Below, in pieces: positions 62,306 to 64,000 of a stretch of 64,000 nucleotides of DNA. The stretch is taken from positions 54,270,451 through 54,334,450 of the forward strand of contig OX424556.1 of NCBI GenBank assembly GCA_949152475.1, written 5' to 3'. The position numbers were made by a program, and so were the translations under genes. The stretch comes from Terebella lapidaria (Eukaryota > Annelida > Polychaeta > Terebellida > Terebellidae). Position 1 is the first letter of the stretch. Each line of letters starts with the position of its first letter. The notes beneath the pieces are model-generated. The model worked only from the letters and a program-made list of their open reading frames with translations. It had not been told where the DNA came from and did not search any database.

Positions 62306-62698
62306 AGGGCATAAGACACAATTTCGAGTTACATTCACTCCCCATGTTAAACCTACCTTACGATGAACGATGTACAGCATTCCCTGCGATACTTGGGGCT
62401 TAGCGATAAAATCCCACAAATGCCCCACCAATGTGCCTAACAAAAAATGTACATTTCATTATGGATCGACAGATTCAGTTTTTTGCTACAGTTTGTTGGA
62501 AATTACCTAATATATTAGTCAACCACTACCTCGTGTGCCAGTTCTCACAGGACATTTTTTCAAGTGCAGTACGAATATATCGCTTACATTTCAAGTTTAC
62601 ATCGTCCATTCACACATATACTATACATTACTCACTGATATTGGCAAAGCGTATCCTCACCGTGACCATGCGGAAGCCACGTGTTTTTGTTTATTTAC
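62306..62698. repeat. Tandem-duplicated segment, first copy
   Basis: At least 393 bp are repeated at 63608-64000 with only a handful of differences, shifted by 1,302 bp. The second copy runs into the window edge, so the full length is unknown. Confidence 0.92.
62357..62436 (-). CDS. Possible 80-bp exon of an unidentified gene, first copy
   Basis: On the minus strand an acceptor (ttttttgttag) is followed by 80 bp reading TLVGHLWDFIAKPQVSQGML and YIVHRK, then a donor gtaggt. The hydrophobic, Trp-containing sequence looks protein-like, and its splice sites are intact in both duplicates. I do not recognise the protein. Confidence 0.4.
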
Positions 62699-63607
62699 AA
62701 AATCGTGTGTTACCGGATGTGACCCATTTGCGCATGTGTGGTCTTCAATAGGACAACTTTTAAAAATCTTATAATGCAACTGCATATTATCAAACTACCT
62801 GTATATAATACTCTGTATGTGAAGTTGTAACTCTCTCAGAGCTATCCTGAACTCTCAGTACAACTTTGAAATTGACCCTCCCACATGCACTAAATGCACA
62901 TGTGAACTGCACAAGCACCCACAATGGATATATTTAGAAGTTCTAATTTACAGATTGGCGGTAAACATGGCTATAAATACCTTTTTGAATTATATTCCAT
63001 CTAAATTTAGTGATATATCAGTGATCAGTGACTTTAGTATGATTAATGTAAGGTAAGATTGATTAATAATTGAAAAACGCAAATTCAATTACAGTCTGAT
63101 CATGTATGAAAACACTCACAAAATTTATTTGAATTTCAACAAAAACGTAATTTTTGGCTAATATGATATCTATGGAGCAATATGAAACAAAATAATGTCA
63201 ATGACGATTGGATACTGACAGGATCAAGGGTCGTTAATTGCAATAACCACCCAATACTCAAACGAGGCGTGAAAAATCAGCACCTTGCCACTGCAGCTTT
63301 CGTCCAATAAAGGAGAAATTCTGATTTGTTTTGGTGATATTTTGAATGAAACTATAATAAAATGAATCCATGAGGTAATTCTGATATATTTTAGATGGCA
63401 AACCCCACACTATATTGCCTAATGAAATATTTCATCGCTAACTATAGCTCTTTTCATATATGTTTAATCATATTCCCAAGTTAGCACCCTGATCACAGTA
63501 AAATGATTTATTATTCATCTCAGACATCAAATAACTACTATACCTTGAAAACTAAATCATATTTATGTTAAAAATGTACAAAATGGGGAAAATAAATTTC
63601 TGCATTG
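62699..63607. other. Spacer between the two duplicated segments
   Basis: AT-rich, no supported exon or repeat seen. Confidence 0.5.
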
Positions 63608-64000
63608 AGGGCATAAGACACAATTTCGAGTTACATTCACACCCCATGTTAAACCTACCTTACGATGAACGATGTACAGCATTCCCTGCGATACTTGGGG
63701 CTTAGCGATAAAATCCCACAAATGCCCCACCAATGTGCCTAACAAAAAATGTACATTTCATTATGGATCGACAGATTCAGTTTTTTGCTACAGTTTGTTG
63801 GAAATTACCCAATATATTGGTCAACCACTACCTCGTGTGCCAGTTCTCACAGGACATTTTTTCAAGTGCAGTACGAATATATCGCTTACATTTCAAGTTT
63901 ACATCGTCCATTCACACATATACTATACATTACTCACTGATATTGGCAAAGCGTATCCTCACCGTGACCATGCGGAAGCCACGTGTTTTTGTTTATTTAC
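63608..64000. repeat. Tandem-duplicated segment, second copy
   Basis: Near-identical to 62306-62698 and cut by the window end. Differences include ttacccaatatattgg against ttacctaatatattag. Confidence 0.92.
63659..63738 (-). CDS. Possible 80-bp exon of an unidentified gene, second copy
   Basis: Same frame, acceptor and donor as at 62357-62436, with no change in the predicted residues. Two identical, same-phase exons in tandem could be alternative exons or reflect a very recent duplication. Confidence 0.4.

Overview
The window reads as animal nuclear DNA. Genes are split by GT-AG introns and embedded in AT-rich, repeat-laden sequence: LINEs, short TIR elements, Helitron-like elements carrying internal tandem repeats, and many short tacatgta-type runs. 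That repeat spectrum, especially elements with tandem cores rich in AGGTCA half-sites, suggests a lophotrochozoan, most likely a marine mollusc. No species can be named from the sequence alone. No rRNA, CRISPR array or convincing tRNA gene was seen.

Layout. (1) 368-589: one sushi/CCP exon on the minus strand. (2) 2896-5326 (+): a five-exon PACRG-like ciliary/axonemal gene. The end of its fourth exon, together with the splice donor, has been amplified into a 13-copy, 61-bp minisatellite. (3) 7.3-38.9 kb: four tandem units (A-D) of a coiled-coil gene cluster. A unit holds a minus-strand gene (called M here), a divergent two-exon plus-strand gene (P) and a further plus-strand gene (T). Some copies are open and some are broken. 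Unit B's T copy is split by a full-length ~8.5-kb LINE (17.8-26.3 kb) whose ORF1 ends in an UPF0029/IMPACT-like domain. Unit D carries a ~3-kb foldback-rich TIR element between M and P. (4) 43.0-47.4 kb (+): a larger three-exon gene encoding about 501 residues. It shares the same coiled coil and the same C-terminal basic motif, so it looks like the conserved member from which M, P and T derive. (5) 48.5-51.4 kb: Helitron-like elements. (6) 52.3-57.8 kb (-): a complete four-exon theta-class glutathione S-transferase whose introns hold a Helitron-like element with a nested hAT MITE and a ~1.57-kb palindrome. (7) 59.0-61.6 kb: an element with about 12 copies of a 147-bp repeat. (8) 62.3-64.0 kb: a nearly identical 1.3-kb tandem duplication containing a possible minus-strand exon.

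The most unusual feature is the M/P/T cluster. Three structurally distinct descendants of one coiled-coil gene are arranged as a divergent pair plus a third gene and then amplified as a block. Copies A and C of M and P, and copy D of M and T, remain open, while the others decay. I could not assign the family to a named vertebrate gene. Its function is unknown; the coiled coils suggest that the products may pair with one another.
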